A DNA stretch of 64,000 nucleotides from Phoronis australis (lineage: Eukaryota > Phoronida > Phoronidae): positions 64,001-128,000 of the forward strand of contig NMRA01000003.1 in assembly GCA_002633005.1 (NCBI GenBank), in the 5' to 3' direction. Shown here piece after piece: positions 1-13,068 of the stretch. Positions within the stretch are counted from its first letter, which is position 1, and every line of letters starts with the position of its first letter. Both the position numbers and the translations under genes were made by a program. Under the pieces are notes generated by a model. The model was given only the letters and a program-made list of their open reading frames with translations, ran no database searches and had not been told where the DNA came from.

Positions 1-1037
1 AATGCTAATGAAATGAAATGATTCAGTTCATCTTCTACTTACAGAGAAACAATAGACTCGGACAAGAATTACTAAGAGCTTTATACACAAACAAAGCAAA
101 ATAAGGCCCAAGAGAGCTGTCACTTAAAGTAAAAAATAGGATTAACCTCAACATTAAGTGAAAGTTCAGTCACAAATTGTATACAAGCCCAAGCTCCATA
201 TACATGGGATGAAACACATTTAACATGTGATTGGCTGTACCATTGCATACACTAAGGATCAGGGGCCGGTTCCAAGACAACTGACTTAGCTCAGACAAAT
301 CTTAAATTTAAGTCAATTGTAAGTTAATTATTAAATTTGTCTAAAGTCCGTTTCAAGAAAGTGAACTTACTGGATGTGGAAGTTTCAAAAATAAAAAGTT
401 GAGACAAATCTTAGACTTAAGTCAAAAATGAACACCAGTCAGTTTCTTGAAACGGGCCCCAAAACTTCATCAATGTATTTGTAACATTTCACTTCAGTTG
501 TAAGCTTCATATAATCAATGACTTTATCTGTATGACATAATGTTCACATTTATTATAGCGACAAACACATTTTACAATAATTTGAGAATTGATATAAATT
601 ACATTATTATAATTGCATCTTGATTATGTGACCTTCCAAAAAACGCAAATTCTGTTGAGACACAGAAATGTAAAATTCACATTAACATCAAACGTACATG
701 ATTATAAATATTTAGCACATTTTTAAACGCTAAGTTGCATGAAACTTCAAACCTTATCTGGGCACAGTTGCATAAAATTATACACTGGTAGCAACTATGA
801 CATCAAATCATCATGATGCCATGTGAAAAACAAATTTATACTGTGGATAAGTTTTAAAGTATTACGCTACCTGGCCGTGATGGATAAGATTGATCGTTAC
901 ACAACATCAAGCGCATTATTCTACAATAGCACTGGGCTGCATAACTACAACATCATTGATGTAACGCAGCGTTTAATCTATACGTAACCAGACTCAGGTA
1001 CTGAGATTCTTTCTCAAGGCTGATAGGAAAGTTTTAC
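1..1037. other. Intron downstream of the last visible ABCG2 exon; no exon seen
   Basis: Apart from the MITE at 262-460 I see no coding exon here. The next expected ABCG2 exons (linker and first transmembrane helices) are not recognisable on the minus strand, so they must lie beyond base 1. A donor-like GTAAGT on the minus strand near 37-42 has no convincing coding sequence before it. Confidence 0.5.
262..460. mobile_element. Short inverted-repeat element (MITE), about 200 bp
   Basis: The two ends are imperfect inverted repeats of about 22 bp: the left starts GGGGCCGGTTCCAAGA and the right is the reverse complement of GGGGCCCGTTTCAAGAAACT. The interior is AT-rich, has no ORF, and repeats a motif related to ACAAATCTTA on both sides. 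Size, ends and lack of coding capacity fit a non-autonomous DNA transposon (MITE). I did not find a clear target-site duplication, so the superfamily is not assigned. Confidence 0.6.
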
Positions 1038-4000
1038 CTGTCGTGCCAGGGTGACTTAACATAATGTTCTCTCAACTGCAGGGATAGATCTGTATCACCT
1101 TCAGTGCCTTTCTCTGATGTTCCATTGGAAGCTAAAATGTAGAAATATAAGTCATTCACCAATCAATAAACACGTCCAGTAAACAAACAAAATCATGTGC
1201 ATTACAACTGGACATGAGAGTAAGGCCTGTTAAAGCAATATTTTTGAAAGATATCAACTGGATTGCCAAAAGTTTGCAATAATGCCATTCAAAATATTCT
1301 GGGCTGTTACAAACTATTTTTCCTTTTTGAAGTGCATTGTAAGATGCCATTGTTGTTGGTAAAATCCGGTACTTGCACGGGCGGCCATGTTTTCAAGAAG
1401 TCCACCTTAGTATGAGTATTTTACTGCCACTGTTTGTAGGTCTCGACATTAAGTATTACAAGGTTTTAAATTATTTCTACTAAAGCCTTGATATCATTTC
1501 AATTGCAAGTTATCATTATTACAAATCACCCGGACATCGGCTGATTGGCAAAGCCAAGATCTAAGAGATAAAATCAACTTTGTGAATCATCTGACTGATG
1601 GCATAAATGTCAAAGGTTGTTTTTGGCATTTACTTGATTATTTTAAAAGAAAATCCATTTCAATGCCAATAAAAATTGGCTTGCTTATTCTAACTTTGGG
1701 TAGTTCTCCACCACACCACTGTGCACACACAGGACACATGACCAATTCAAAATAGTGGACTTGTGTATAATTCATCATAAATGAAATGAGTGTTCACGTT
1801 TCCAAAACTATTATGACAAATACACATGACAGCATAACTAATGTCAGAACTCCATACTATTTGATGAAAAAATTTAATGGCATCTGCAAATTTTCATAAC
1901 AGTCTTATGTGCAATTCGGCAGATGGAGAGATGGACGCCAAACAACACTCACATATACTAAAAATGGGCATAGCTTTTCATTTTCATAATTCTTCAAGCA
2001 ATTTGGCAAATGGAGAGGCAGAGGCCAAAAAACGACTAAGAAATTTTTAAATAGCCACTAGGAGCGCAGACTGTGTCAAATCAGTCTGAAAATAGGACGG
2101 CATCGTCATCTCCTTAATAGACATCCATTTGCCAAATTTGCTCAGGCGGAGATGACATCAATATGCACCCATATTATGTATACGTGGGCGCATAAAACCA
2201 AACCAAATATAAACGAGTTGCTGAAGACAACCACTTCTTAACCCTTTTTCTGAATTTTGAGAAGACAAAAAACAAAATTCAAGCATTCTCAAAAACAGAT
2301 GACATTCATTAACTTTCACTGTGCCAAAATAAAATTTTCAATTTTGTGGCTTGTTACTCAAACAAGTTGTTAGTCACTTCTTGACATTTGCTATTTTGAT
2401 TGATAGTAACAATATGTTTATAACAGCAGTCTGACCTCATCGGTTCATTAATGGTCAATCTAATAAGCCCTTAATAGGTTTTATGGCCTTACTTTCAAAG
2501 CATGTGACGTCAGTGCAAGAAACAAACTGAAATGAAAAACACCCACACAATAGTGTTCTTTTCAATACTACAGTGGACCCCGCTAAATGTAATACAGATA
2601 ATAGCTAAGAACATCCCAGATATTGTAATGAAATGTCAATAAACGAATCATATCCCATTAAACCCAAATTAATTAAGTTGCATAATGTCATGATTTGTCG
2701 TATCCCTGGATATTGTCATTAAAAAACACTCAGATAAAATTGATTTTCACCTGCTTATCATGGTACTATAATGTATCCTTACTTTTCTATCTAAAAACTA
2801 AACTAAATTCATCTTCAAGTCATTTACATTATCAGAACTGTGTGACGGGAGTAGAAATCAACCATTTCCTGCTTAGCTGCCTTACACTCAGATTCCCAAA
2901 AGCAGTAACACGGTACATGACAGTCGTCACTTGGGAGGCTTTCCAATTTCAGATAAGTTCTTATGATATAAATTTGTAAACTGCTCTACAAGCCCAGTGA
3001 ATAATAATCACTAGTTATCAAGTAGTTACCCCAAGTCATAAGCTGCTTAATGGAATATTACGTTATGCAAATGATGCCTAAACTACCCACATGTTGTATG
3101 CATATAAGTGGAAGTCCTGTTAATATGATTTTGGACTATTTGTGGATAGTTGTGGGACACATTAAGTGCTGTCTTTGTCTCAGGGCAGCATGTCAGCAGC
3201 TAGTCCCATGTTTGCACACAGAGGCCAATATAATGCAAGTGAGTGGGAAGAATGCCCTTTTGATCCTACTCTAGGTTTCATGAAGATGGAATATTACAAA
3301 ATTGGAAAAAGGGTTGGAGTGAGAGAGGTCAAACCTTCCATCAACATTCCTTACCCGTCTTTGACTCCAGTGTAGCAGCCACAGCAGTTGAATCTCCATT
3401 GATGACGTCAAGGAAGAAATCAGGAGGGTTATTATGCACCTCACAGTCATAGCCTGAAACAGGGAGTATCTAACTTAGGAGGCCTATCATGCACCTGATA
3501 GTCATAACTTGAAACACACAGTCTGTTACCTAAGTTTTAATTAATTTTACGCTTATTCAACAAAATCAGAAGTGTGATGTAACACAGTTGCTTCAGTGCC
3601 ACTCCCCCAAGTTTCAAGTTCCATTTTTTTTCTAAAAACTATAGACTGACAACTAACTGCGAGTCCACTAGGGCCCATAAAGAGATACACCACACACCAC
3701 ACAGTTAGTCGACTTCACGTCACAAGTAACTCACAGCACAATGGTAAACTATATTCATCACTCTGTTGATGAATATCAGCTGAATTTCAATGATTGTATG
3801 ATAGTGATATACATGCACAATCACAGGGGCAGTGCACAAAGGGGGATATTAAAGGAGCACGCCACCCCAAAAACAACCTAATTTGTATCAATTTAGATCG
3901 AGTAGTTCTACTCCATAACGACACGTACGGTTGCGTTACCTGACACCTGACGGCAGACGGAGGTGTTAAAATTATCCAATGACGTCATCGGTTTCACACG

Positions 4001-7000
4001 CATTCTGTTCAGCAGTTCATAACACGGGTTACTGGTGTCAGCTTATCGCTTGAAGTCATCGTTTAACACCAATAAATCATCAAACTTCGATGTAAAACCC
4101 TTAAAAATACACTGAGTTCTTATAAAAACGTGTTGTTTTATTTCGCTCTTACGGATTTATTGGTATTTGGACACACCGTAGCCTACAAAGTTCGGCAGGC
4201 CGGGGTCCGTAGCAGGAGTTTGGGGTCTGTTCAGAGATAATTTCAAGATACAGACAGGAGAACCTAGATCTGTGTTGTTTAGACTAATGATTTTTTGAGT
4301 TCTAAACACAAAACGCTTGTTATCCTGGCTAGTGGCTCGGAGCCCGATCAAGCCCGTCGCGGCCGGCCGGATTGACTTCATTGTTATCCCGGCCAGTGGC
4401 TCGGAAACTGACCAGACATTATGAACATAAACCAGCCAACGTTCAGTGGAAACTAAACTTCGGGTCAAGAAAATACTATACTAGTGAGCCAAAGTAATGT
4501 GCACGTGATTATGTTACTGAATTAGCCACGAAACTGCAAATCCTTACTCGTCGGGGGCCGCGAATTCCAAGTCACTCGGGTTCCGCTTTGGCCACAACAC
4601 CGTCTGGGCAGAAGTTGTACATTGACAATCATTATTTGAGTAATGTAAACGTAAATAAAGATTCCTCTAACACCTAGCCGTGGGATGGAAATCGAGTTGT
4701 TTCACAACAGTTTCTGCCAGCAAACACTAAATTAGCATGAGCTCACACGGCCTCGGTGTCCCGTCAATTAGTTTTATTGCACCTAAAGCCGGTAACGCAG
4801 CGATTTATTCATTGCTGGCTTCTCAAACCATTTGCACTCACAAACACTCCAAAGGCATTGTAAATTGCATCTAATGAGACAGACTTTGTTTCTTTTGGTT
4901 AGGGTGAGAAGGCATTTTGAAACAGAACGCTCAGTAGGCTAAACGCCAACATGGCAACTCTTGAGTCGCAATCCCGCCAGGACGAGCTAGAGCTCATCAG
5001 TCCCGACTTCGCGGGTGGATCGTTAAGTTTTACAGGCTATCAATTCGAACAGGAATACAGTGATGAAGAAATACTAGAGAGGCGCCGTGAACAAGCTCAG
5101 ACAACGGAACATGGAGTTATTTGGTAAGCCGGCATTGGTCACTGAGGCACTGTCGACGTCTGCATGCTACAGACACGGAGATGTTTCACGGCCTCATACT
5201 TGCTATTTACAGCGTACATTTCATTCTTCACTACCATGAGCAACTTCTTAAGCATTTCGGACTCTCGAGGAAGTAAAAAAACGATACACCCGCTTTCCTT
5301 GCAGCTGCTTAGTTCGGACAAGTGGGAACAATGCACCGCAACATATCGGCATTCACTCTGCATATGAACCATTGACGTCGCTAGCGTCATTTCTCACCTT
5401 CCTCACAGGTTAACGCGACACCTCTTGGCAAGGTAAGGTCGACCGTATGCGAGGCGATGTGGATATAGACTGATTAAGACGGCAAAAAAGACTAAGTTAA
5501 ATCGGGTGGCATTCTCCTTTAAGGTTATCTCCAACCTTATTTAGTGACCTCCAACCTTATTTAGTGACCTCCAACCTTATTTAGTGACCTCCAACCTTAT
5601 TTAGTGACCTCCAACCTTATTTAGTGACCTCCAACCTTATTTAGTGACCTCCAACCTTATTTAGTGACCTCCAACCTTATTTAGTGACCTCCATTCTAAC
5701 TCGTATATAAAAAACTAAGCTTTGTCAACTAGTAAAAGTATATATTTTCTGAAAGAACAAAGACCAGGAAAATAAAATATAAATATACTTTTTGTATTTA
5801 TGTTCCATTACTATTTTTACGTAAAAACCTTTTTTAAGTCAAAATTTCATTTTTAAAAAAGGTACATTCATAGCAAAATAACCTCTCGGTCGATTTTAAT
5901 GAAACCTTCACCAGTTACCTCAAAAACGCTGTTTAGAATTTTTGATTAGTCTGTTCGTTTGGTTTCTATAACAAATCAACTCGCAAAACGTAAGGTGTTT
6001 TTGTAAAAAATTGAAGATGTATTCGTCTTTGTCACATTATGCAAAAACTAGGCCTTTATGTTGAAAATCCTAACAACATTTTTGAGATTGGTGACTAAAT
6101 ATTAAGTTTGGAAAGTTTCAGCGAAAACCATCAAGGCGATTTCGAGAATTAGTCTTCCTAAGTTCAAATAAAGTCAATTTGCTGAAGCAAAGAAAAAGCC
6201 GATTAAACTGGGACACGTGGTAATCTCAAAGTCTTCGGTAAATTATTCGGTGAAAACTTTTTTTCAAAACACATAACCTATATAATCCTTAACTATATTC
6301 GCTATTTCAACGTTGACTTGCAATGTTAACTGATTTTGCAGTGCGTAACTAACTTAATTATTATTAAAACCTCAAATAGACGTATCTTTCCAAGCCAACT
6401 TTTACTGTTTTGTACGACCTACTTTGTAAGTGTCACAGTTCATAGCCTGTACACGTCACTAGCTGGGAGACTGATACCAAACCATGTAAGAAATGGATAA
6501 CAAAAATCGAATCGGTGGTTAAAGTATGTCGTTAGCATAAGATTGAAACATCGAAATGTTAACTTAATAATTGAATTAAGGAATTAGGGTGAGGATTTAT
6601 GTCTTTTCACAACTTTCTGTGTTCATGACCACAGAGGCCTGAGGCAACTCATAAAATTCGTTTTCAACGCCAACAGTCGTATGCATGTAGACGCATAACT
6701 CTCTTAGGATCAAAACTACATTTTGTCTTTGTTTTCCCCGGCACCATTCTATCATAAGTACACCTCGTTGGCTCAAAGTTATGGCGACTTTGTGAATGAA
6801 AGGGCTGAGGGTATACGTAGCTGTTTTGTACATGGTGGGAGATTCGATTTAATTGAAACCCCTTTAACCTTTGACCTTGGATAAGTAGTAAACAAATATT
6901 CACGTGGTTGTGCGGTTCCAAGGTGGTTCAGCTAAACCTTTTTTTTTCTCGCTACGTGGTATATATTTTGTATTTGAAATTCCCCGAGAATGAAAATAAG

Positions 7001-10000
7001 GTATTTTGCTAGACACAAGTGAAATATTGTAAAAATGGTCAATTTTTGTGAATAAGGTTGGAGATATCCTTAAGTGCCCAGTGAGTGCACCACACACTGG
7101 GAGGTATATTCACAGTGTCTTACCTATTGAAGAGAAGTAGTCAAGCGCCTCAGCTGATTGCCCATGGTAAACCATCTGACCCTTAGACAGGAGGGCCATT
7201 GAGTCAAACAACTTGAAGATGGAGAAGCGAGGCTGATGGATGGAGAAAATGATAGTGTTCCCCTTCTTTGACAACCTGTAAACAAAACATTGCCTACAGA
7301 TACGTTCCACATAATACCGGTTGAAAATGACACATCATGACCTTTCAAAACGGCTGTAGTAATTTCTTGTCACAAATTCTTCTCATGATGACACAATGGT
7401 CTAATTATGTAGGGAAACGAAGCACATTGGCCTAATTTCCAATAAATGTCCTAAGAGTGACAACAATGAAAGTTTTGCTATACCCTTTGATCACTAAGGA
7501 TTTGTGTTTTTTCGAAAGCTCTTAGCCAATTTTTTTAAGCCCAGTATAAGTCGTAAAATTTTTGACATCTTGCATTCGGAAATGATATAATAGTACATGT
7601 GTGTAAAGCTACACATTCCCACTACACGTTCAGACCAGTGACCGACGAATGTGTAAATTTTTGCAAATTGCGATTCTTTTTACTGCTTATTACATCAAGG
7701 CATAGGCTTTGGTCGCCATGCTGATGATGTGCACAGTGAAACAGGTATAAACCTAATAAACGATATGAAATTCAACTACAAGTTTTTTAATGTTAAGTAC
7801 ATGTGCATGTAATAGTTTTAATCCGATGCAACAACTTACCACAAAAATCTCGAATCTCATAAGCAGTAGTGGGCAACAATTACATTGCATTGGGCATCAA
7901 CATTTGGGGAGCAGTGTAATCACATTAAAGTACCTGGAGGGTTGTTTATGATTGATTAGCTCTGAACTATAGTAATGTGAACAGCTTTTCCACTCGACTT
8001 AAATTGTCGATCATGAGGGATGGATACTATGCAGGACAATTCCACTTTCTCACAATCACCATAGCCTGGAATTTTGCTTGTGCTCAGCTGTCATGACACA
8101 AAAAAATGGTTTATTTCGTCAGCTTTCTTTTGGCTTGTACTACAGCAGTTATTAGGTAGATGAGATAACGACTCATTTTAAACAGTGATCCCAGGTAGTT
8201 TTCCCAGCACCGAACTCTTAGATTTGTGCCAAGTGTCAACATTCAATTCACAGCAATCGTGGGAACGAGACAAATTGGAAACATAACTGTTTCTAGTTAG
8301 TCTAGCACATGGAACAATCCAGAGGAAAGATGTCAAAAATGTCATTACTAATAATTAGCTAATAATAAAATTCCTTCCAATAGAAGCTACAGTAGTTGAA
8401 TCAATCCAAAAGTTGATGAATGAATCACATCTTTGATACCAATGTAACTCTAAGTTTGGTAATGATTCATCAAAGGACTTAACCCCTTTTACCTGTGACA
8501 CAAACGTGACATTTTTGACATGATTGCTGAAATCAAGGTCAATTGCACACATTTCCACTACAGTTGGGTAAATGCCCCCAGAGCAGTAACACCACAGCAA
8601 TAGTCATTCTGGAGTCAAGACCAGAGGCAAAATAATCTTTTTTTCTTTCTGGAATGCGATGCTTACCTCTGGAGCAGTAACATGACAGCATTAGCTGTGC
8701 TGGAGTCCAGACCTGTAGTGGGCTCGTCTAGGAACAACACATGGGGTTGATTGATCAGCTCCATACCAATATTTGTCCTCTTGCGCTCACCTCCGGAGAC
8801 CCCACGAATAAACTCAGTACCCACCTACAATAACAAGGGAATAGTGTTCCGATAGTTTTTGAAACTTGAATAACCGTGACTATTCTAGTTTAGAGTTGCC
8901 AATTTTCACTTTACCTATTCAGATGTCCAAGTATGTGGCTAAGAATAAAGCGGACATTTAATGATCAAACATATCTGCTGACAATTGGACAACGTCAGGT
9001 ATTTAGTGGAAGTTGACATTATATTACAAGTAACATCCTGCCAGGTAATAATGATGACAAAGTTACCAATGTTCTCACTACAATGGACATCACCAGAGCA
9101 GACACCGCTGAAGAGGATGTAAATTTAAGGCACTATCAGATGATGTGATTGTAGCGTCACTTAAACTAGGAAACGATGCTAACCATATCTGCCACAGTAG
9201 ACTATATGTTAGGCTAACAAATCCTCGAGCAAATTCGTGAAATACTCGTGTCATTTTGTGTTATTTTGCTTTCCTTGTATTTAACATTCTAGAAAACTCC
9301 TATTTTATGATTGAAGAGAGAACTTCTACCAATGCGTATTCACTTTGCCACTGGGAAAAGCAAAGACCTTCAGAAAAGGGAATTAGATATTTCAAATTAA
9401 AACAAAACAGTGGCTGTCTGCTCAAACTGTATTGGTGATTACATCACTTTATGTGGCACAAGATTAGGCAGCCTGCTTCCCCATACCCTCATTTTTCTAC
9501 AAGTACAATTAATGGATTGAGCGAAGAGAACAAGGGTCAGACATTAAAATTGTCAAGGGACTTTTTTACCAACCTGTACCTTGGATGGCATCTGATTAGG
9601 CTATTTTTTAAGCACCAATCAGCGTTTCCGATGACTGAGAATCAGAAACTTATATACTTTATGACTGAAATTTCGAAAGAAAACAGCGATAATTTTTGCT
9701 AACTCATCGCCATGTTGTTACTGACCAAAGTTTTCTAAAGGGTCACAAGAGGGCGCTGCAAAGGAATGTAAAGAAAGTTCCCCATAACATCTAGTAGGTG
9801 CCTTGGCTGAGCATGCACACTTCAACTAAAACCCATAAATTGCGTCAGCCGAGTATTCTCGCTCTAATGGTGGCAGCAACAAGAACTTTCCAGGCATAAT
9901 GATCTGGGTCATGTGACAATTGGTGCCTTTTTACGAGTAATCATTAGATGAGCATTCGCCCACTATCAGTACGTACCTTTGTGTCTGCACAGTGAATGAG

Positions 10001-13000
10001 ACCCAGCTCTCGTATTATGTTATCAACTCGTTCTTTACGCTCCTTCTGTGACACAGAGGACGGCAGTCTAAGTGAAGCTGAAAACGTTAAGTTCTCTCGT
10101 ACTGTCAGCGTCCCCATGACAACATCATCTTGTACCACGTAACCCGCCATACACTTGAAGTTAGCAGGCTGAGGTCGTCCATTGATTAACACGTCACCTG
10201 ATACACAGTCTGGATCCTTACGCTGAGCCAAAATATCCAACAAGCTGAAAAAAAGAAACAATTTTGGGAGCAACATAGCGAAATTAGCAGAAATCACAAT
10301 CATTGCCTCTAAGGTGCCTCTCAATTTATAGATATTGGATAACACTGCAAGACATGTCATCCACAGTTCAGCTGAAATGAATAACACCACAGAAATGTTG
10401 ACAATGCACCTATTCTCAACAGGAGGGATACCCAAGGGCAAAACACGGGTTTGGCAACACACCGTTTGGTCACGGTAAAAATCCAAATCCAAAATGAAAA
10501 GGAAAATTAATAATCAAATAAGTACATGCCAAGTAAAGCCTGAAGGGTATACCTATACCTATTTGATAAACAAAAGAAAAGCTTATGAAGTAGAGCTATG
10601 TGGCCATTGCACCCTATGAGAGTTTATATTTACTTAATGGCAATTTAAGTCCCAAAGAATGGGGGTACACCATAGTCATTGACCTACTGAGTACCTAATC
10701 ATCTGTCCCTGAGTTTATATTTCCATACAGTATGTCACTGTAATAGAATACCATGAGGTGACAATGAAATGACTGGGTTGTAGTTATACCAATGAGATAA
10801 ATTTAGCTTATTGATATTACTAGGAATGACCCAATACAATAGGTCTAACAGAGTGAGATAAGAATTATCCTATTCTTGACAAAAGGCTTTCAGAGGATTT
10901 GGAGTGGAGTAAATGAAGAGCATACAAATAGAGGCTGGCATGGACATGAAGTTTTTCTTTGCTGGTAATGGGAAAATGCTTGGAAGTGATAAAGCACAAA
11001 TTAAAGGCTACAGCACACAAAACTTGAATATCACAGTGATGCACTGTATCAGGTCTTAGAATAGCCCTGAGGGCGCATACTAATATCTGTACCATGTCTA
11101 ATTTTCATACTCTGTCAGACCACCCTACCTTTGTCTTCAGAGAAAATTCATTTCCTTTAATGGCTTGGAGTTTCTATTACTTACAGCTAAAACTAAACAA
11201 CCTGCCAATCACTAACTAATTTGGCTCGTAACAACACAGACATCAAAAGTTTTCATTGTTAGTAATAATTGCTACTTGTTTGGTAGTACCACTTTTTCTC
11301 AGTACTACTCGTTAAGGTGCAAAACTCGCAGTTTTAAAACCAGCCAAAAGGAGGTCGATTGCGTTGACCATGATGTCAGCAACTGTGTGTCAGCAAAGCT
11401 TAAGTCTTCTAGGATCCTTGGCTAAACAAAACAAAAATGGTAATGCCGGATCATAGCCAGTAGGCCCACACCTTAGAAGTGTGCTAGGGCTACTATTTTG
11501 AAATGAACACTGCTGTCGTCTTCAAATAACTAGTCCTAGTCACCTAATATTTACATTTATGTATTACTAAACAACCCAAATGGTTATGGTTAACATTTGA
11601 ATAGTCTGTCCCAACTTCTGGCATCTTCCCCTTCACAGACAATTATGCCAGTAGCAAGACTGTCAAGTTTTGTGTGAAAGGTCATGATTTAGACCTCTTG
11701 CTCATCTCAACTATCTCAGGAATGTGGAGAGGCCTATTAATTACAAAAAACACCAGTTTAGATAGTGGTTTCCAAATTGAGGCTAATTCTAGATATCGAT
11801 CTAATTAATCCATTGCTAATCATACTGGTGGTCTTTTGTACACCAACATATCAACTTGTAGCCTTTATAGGCCAATTATCTATCACAGAACAAGAATGAC
11901 TAAAAGTAGGAACTACTTTCATCAATGGGTACCAGAGAACTGAAACTTAGAAGATTTCTATTGGCTAACTTTTATCATGATGATGTGGTAATTACTCTGC
12001 TCCAGATAAGCATTCATGATAAACAGGCTTCTTGATGACAGTGGTTCTTGTACCTGGCGAATTACTGTGAAACTGGCCGTTTTTAATACACACCAGATAG
12101 TTGTAACTTGTAGATTGTGAATGCTTTTCTACAGACAGTGTTAACAAATTAAGAAAATACCAAAAGCACTATAAAATTTAAAATAATCAAATAAGAAATT
12201 TTAATTTATGTGCTTGATAATCTTGTGCCTTTGAAGTAGTGACACACGTCGTACTAATACTTACGAAGATTTCCCACTTCCTGTTGGACCAAGTATAGCA
12301 TTCATTCCCTGCTTAAACAAACCACTGGAACAAAACATAATTATAATCACAACCAAGACCAAGAGAGCACATCAGAAAACTATCATGGGACATTTGCACC
12401 AGATGCAACCCTACATAGCTCGTCAAAAACTTTTCACTTGTCTATGATAAAATCTGACCAATTTAGGACACAATACATGAACGGTGGACAGGTGAATTTT
12501 TACTTTCTCACCTTTTCATATATGACATACAGGACAAAAGTGACGCTTTGCCACACTCACGTTCTGTATCACAGGCACAATTATAAGAGAAAATATTTTG
12601 AAAAATTGTGAGCATTCACAAAACATTAAAAGCCTTTGATAAAAGGAAAAGAATAACTTTGGAGAGATTTTACCATCATACAACGTAGTGATGGTGAATC
12701 AACCCACTGAGGCAATCAATGAACGCCATTCAGTCCACAGTGTCATCATGCGTAATTTTGAATGCAAATTAGTCATATTCAAGAACAAAACGAAGGATTC
12801 CACCCAAAACAGGAACCTTGCTCGTGCCACATCAGTTGACAGATCGATTCAATTAAACAGATTCAAATCTGATTGAACGGTGTTACCTGATGTTATTCAA
12901 TATGACCTTGTCACGTTGAGCACCACATTTTCCACCACATTTTGTCTTCACCGGAATGGTATAAGAAATGTTATGGAAGGACACAACAGGACCCTCTTTA

Positions 13001-13068
13001 GTAGACTTGCTCGCACCATTATCAGTCACAACAGAATTCAATTCAACATCTTCCATTGCGCTTGTCAT
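1038..13068 (-). CDS. ABCG2: ABCG2-type ABC half-transporter, N-terminal nucleotide-binding half (partial, 7 coding exons)
   Basis: Coding exons in transcript order: 13068-12887, 12324-12265, 10244-9977, 8824-8667, 7275-7124, 3453-3355, 1131-1038. They join in phase to 1013 nt (337 codons plus 2 nt). The protein aligns with human ABCG2, a plasma-membrane efflux half-transporter that works as a dimer. Visible motifs: Walker A GPTGSGKS at about residues 73-80, Q-loop glutamine in [10 protein letters not shown] (Q119), ABC signature VSGGE (179-183), Walker B VLFLDEP (199-205) and H-loop SIHQPR (H236). All catalytic residues are present. The last two exons match the linker after the ATPase domain ([27 protein letters not shown]). 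The transmembrane domain lies beyond base 1. An acceptor at 13086-13087 shows the first coding exon carries about 17 nt of 5' UTR, so at least one noncoding exon is upstream. ATG 13068 is the first after that acceptor; ATG 13056 is an in-frame alternative. A close ABCG paralogue cannot be excluded. Confidence 0.93.
1905..2195. repeat. Interspersed repeat copy, same family as 24.43-25.46 kb
   Basis: This stretch matches, in the same order, blocks of the larger repeat at 24.43-25.46 kb: a GCCACTAGG-type block, a GGATAGCGTCATCTCACTAATAG-like block (diverged here), a CCAAATTT block, and the end block with GTGGGCGCATAA. It has no ORF. It lies in an ABCG2 intron. Confidence 0.55.
3849..5522. mobile_element. 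TTAA-bounded terminal-inverted-repeat element A (about 1.67 kb)
   Basis: The left end reads TTAAAGGAGCACGCCACCCC and the right end is the reverse complement of TTAAAGGAGAATGCCACCCG, a terminal inverted repeat of about 20 bp with two or three mismatches. Both ends sit on TTAA, the target duplicated by piggyBac-type transposases. The terminal sequence is not the CCC start usual for piggyBac, and no transposase is present, so this is a non-autonomous element of uncertain superfamily. It sits in the ABCG2 intron 3454-7123 and contains an intact 58-codon ORF with a splice donor near its right end. Confidence 0.7.
4951..5123 (+). CDS. First-exon-like ORF inside element A; possible P2X7-C-like domain protein fragment
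   Basis: An ATG in good context (CAACATGG) opens 57 codons plus 2 nt, ending at a strong donor TTTG|GTAAGC. If unspliced, a stop follows one codon later. The product is acidic and polar, with the segment [20 protein letters not shown]. That pattern (aromatic-phe-glu followed by an acidic SDEE stretch) is reminiscent of the start of proteins with a P2X7 C-terminal-like zinc domain, which form large families in many invertebrates. This is recall from a short segment, not a search. No second exon was found before the element ends 400 bp later, so it looks like a captured or orphaned first exon rather than a complete gene. Confidence 0.4.
5519..7073. mobile_element. TTAA-bounded terminal-inverted-repeat element B (about 1.55 kb)
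   Basis: The left end reads TTAAGGTTATCTCCAACCTT and the right end is the reverse complement of TTAAGGATATCTCCAACCTT, with one mismatch. Both ends lie on TTAA, and the left TTAA (5519-5522) is shared with the right end of element A, so one element inserted at the edge of the other. The interior is AT-rich with no convincing ORF. Just inside the left end is a 20-bp minisatellite whose unit begins with the terminal-repeat motif CCAACCTTATT. Confidence 0.7.
5531..5690. repeat. 20-bp minisatellite, 8 exact copies
   Basis: Eight head-to-tail copies of CCAACCTTATTTAGTGACCT with no differences. The first half of the unit is the inner part of element B's terminal inverted repeat, so the array appears to have expanded from the transposon end. 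There are no spacers, so this is not a CRISPR array. Confidence 0.95.
8581..8622 (-). pseudogene. Decayed partial copy of the ABCG2 Walker-B exon end
   Basis: These 42 bp match 8672-8713, the end of the coding exon 8824-8667, at 34 of 42 positions. Read on the minus strand in the exon's frame it gives [14 protein letters not shown] against the exon's [14 protein letters not shown]. It lies about 90 bp downstream in the following intron and has no donor, so it is a non-functional duplicate of part of the exon. Confidence 0.6.

Noticed and set aside
4157-4468. 103-codon minus-strand ORF
   Set aside because: Lies inside a transposable element, has no recognisable domain and no splice context; probably chance.
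5531-5690. Regular 20-bp repeats resembling a CRISPR array
   Set aside because: Copies are contiguous with no spacers, and the genome is animal; this is a minisatellite.
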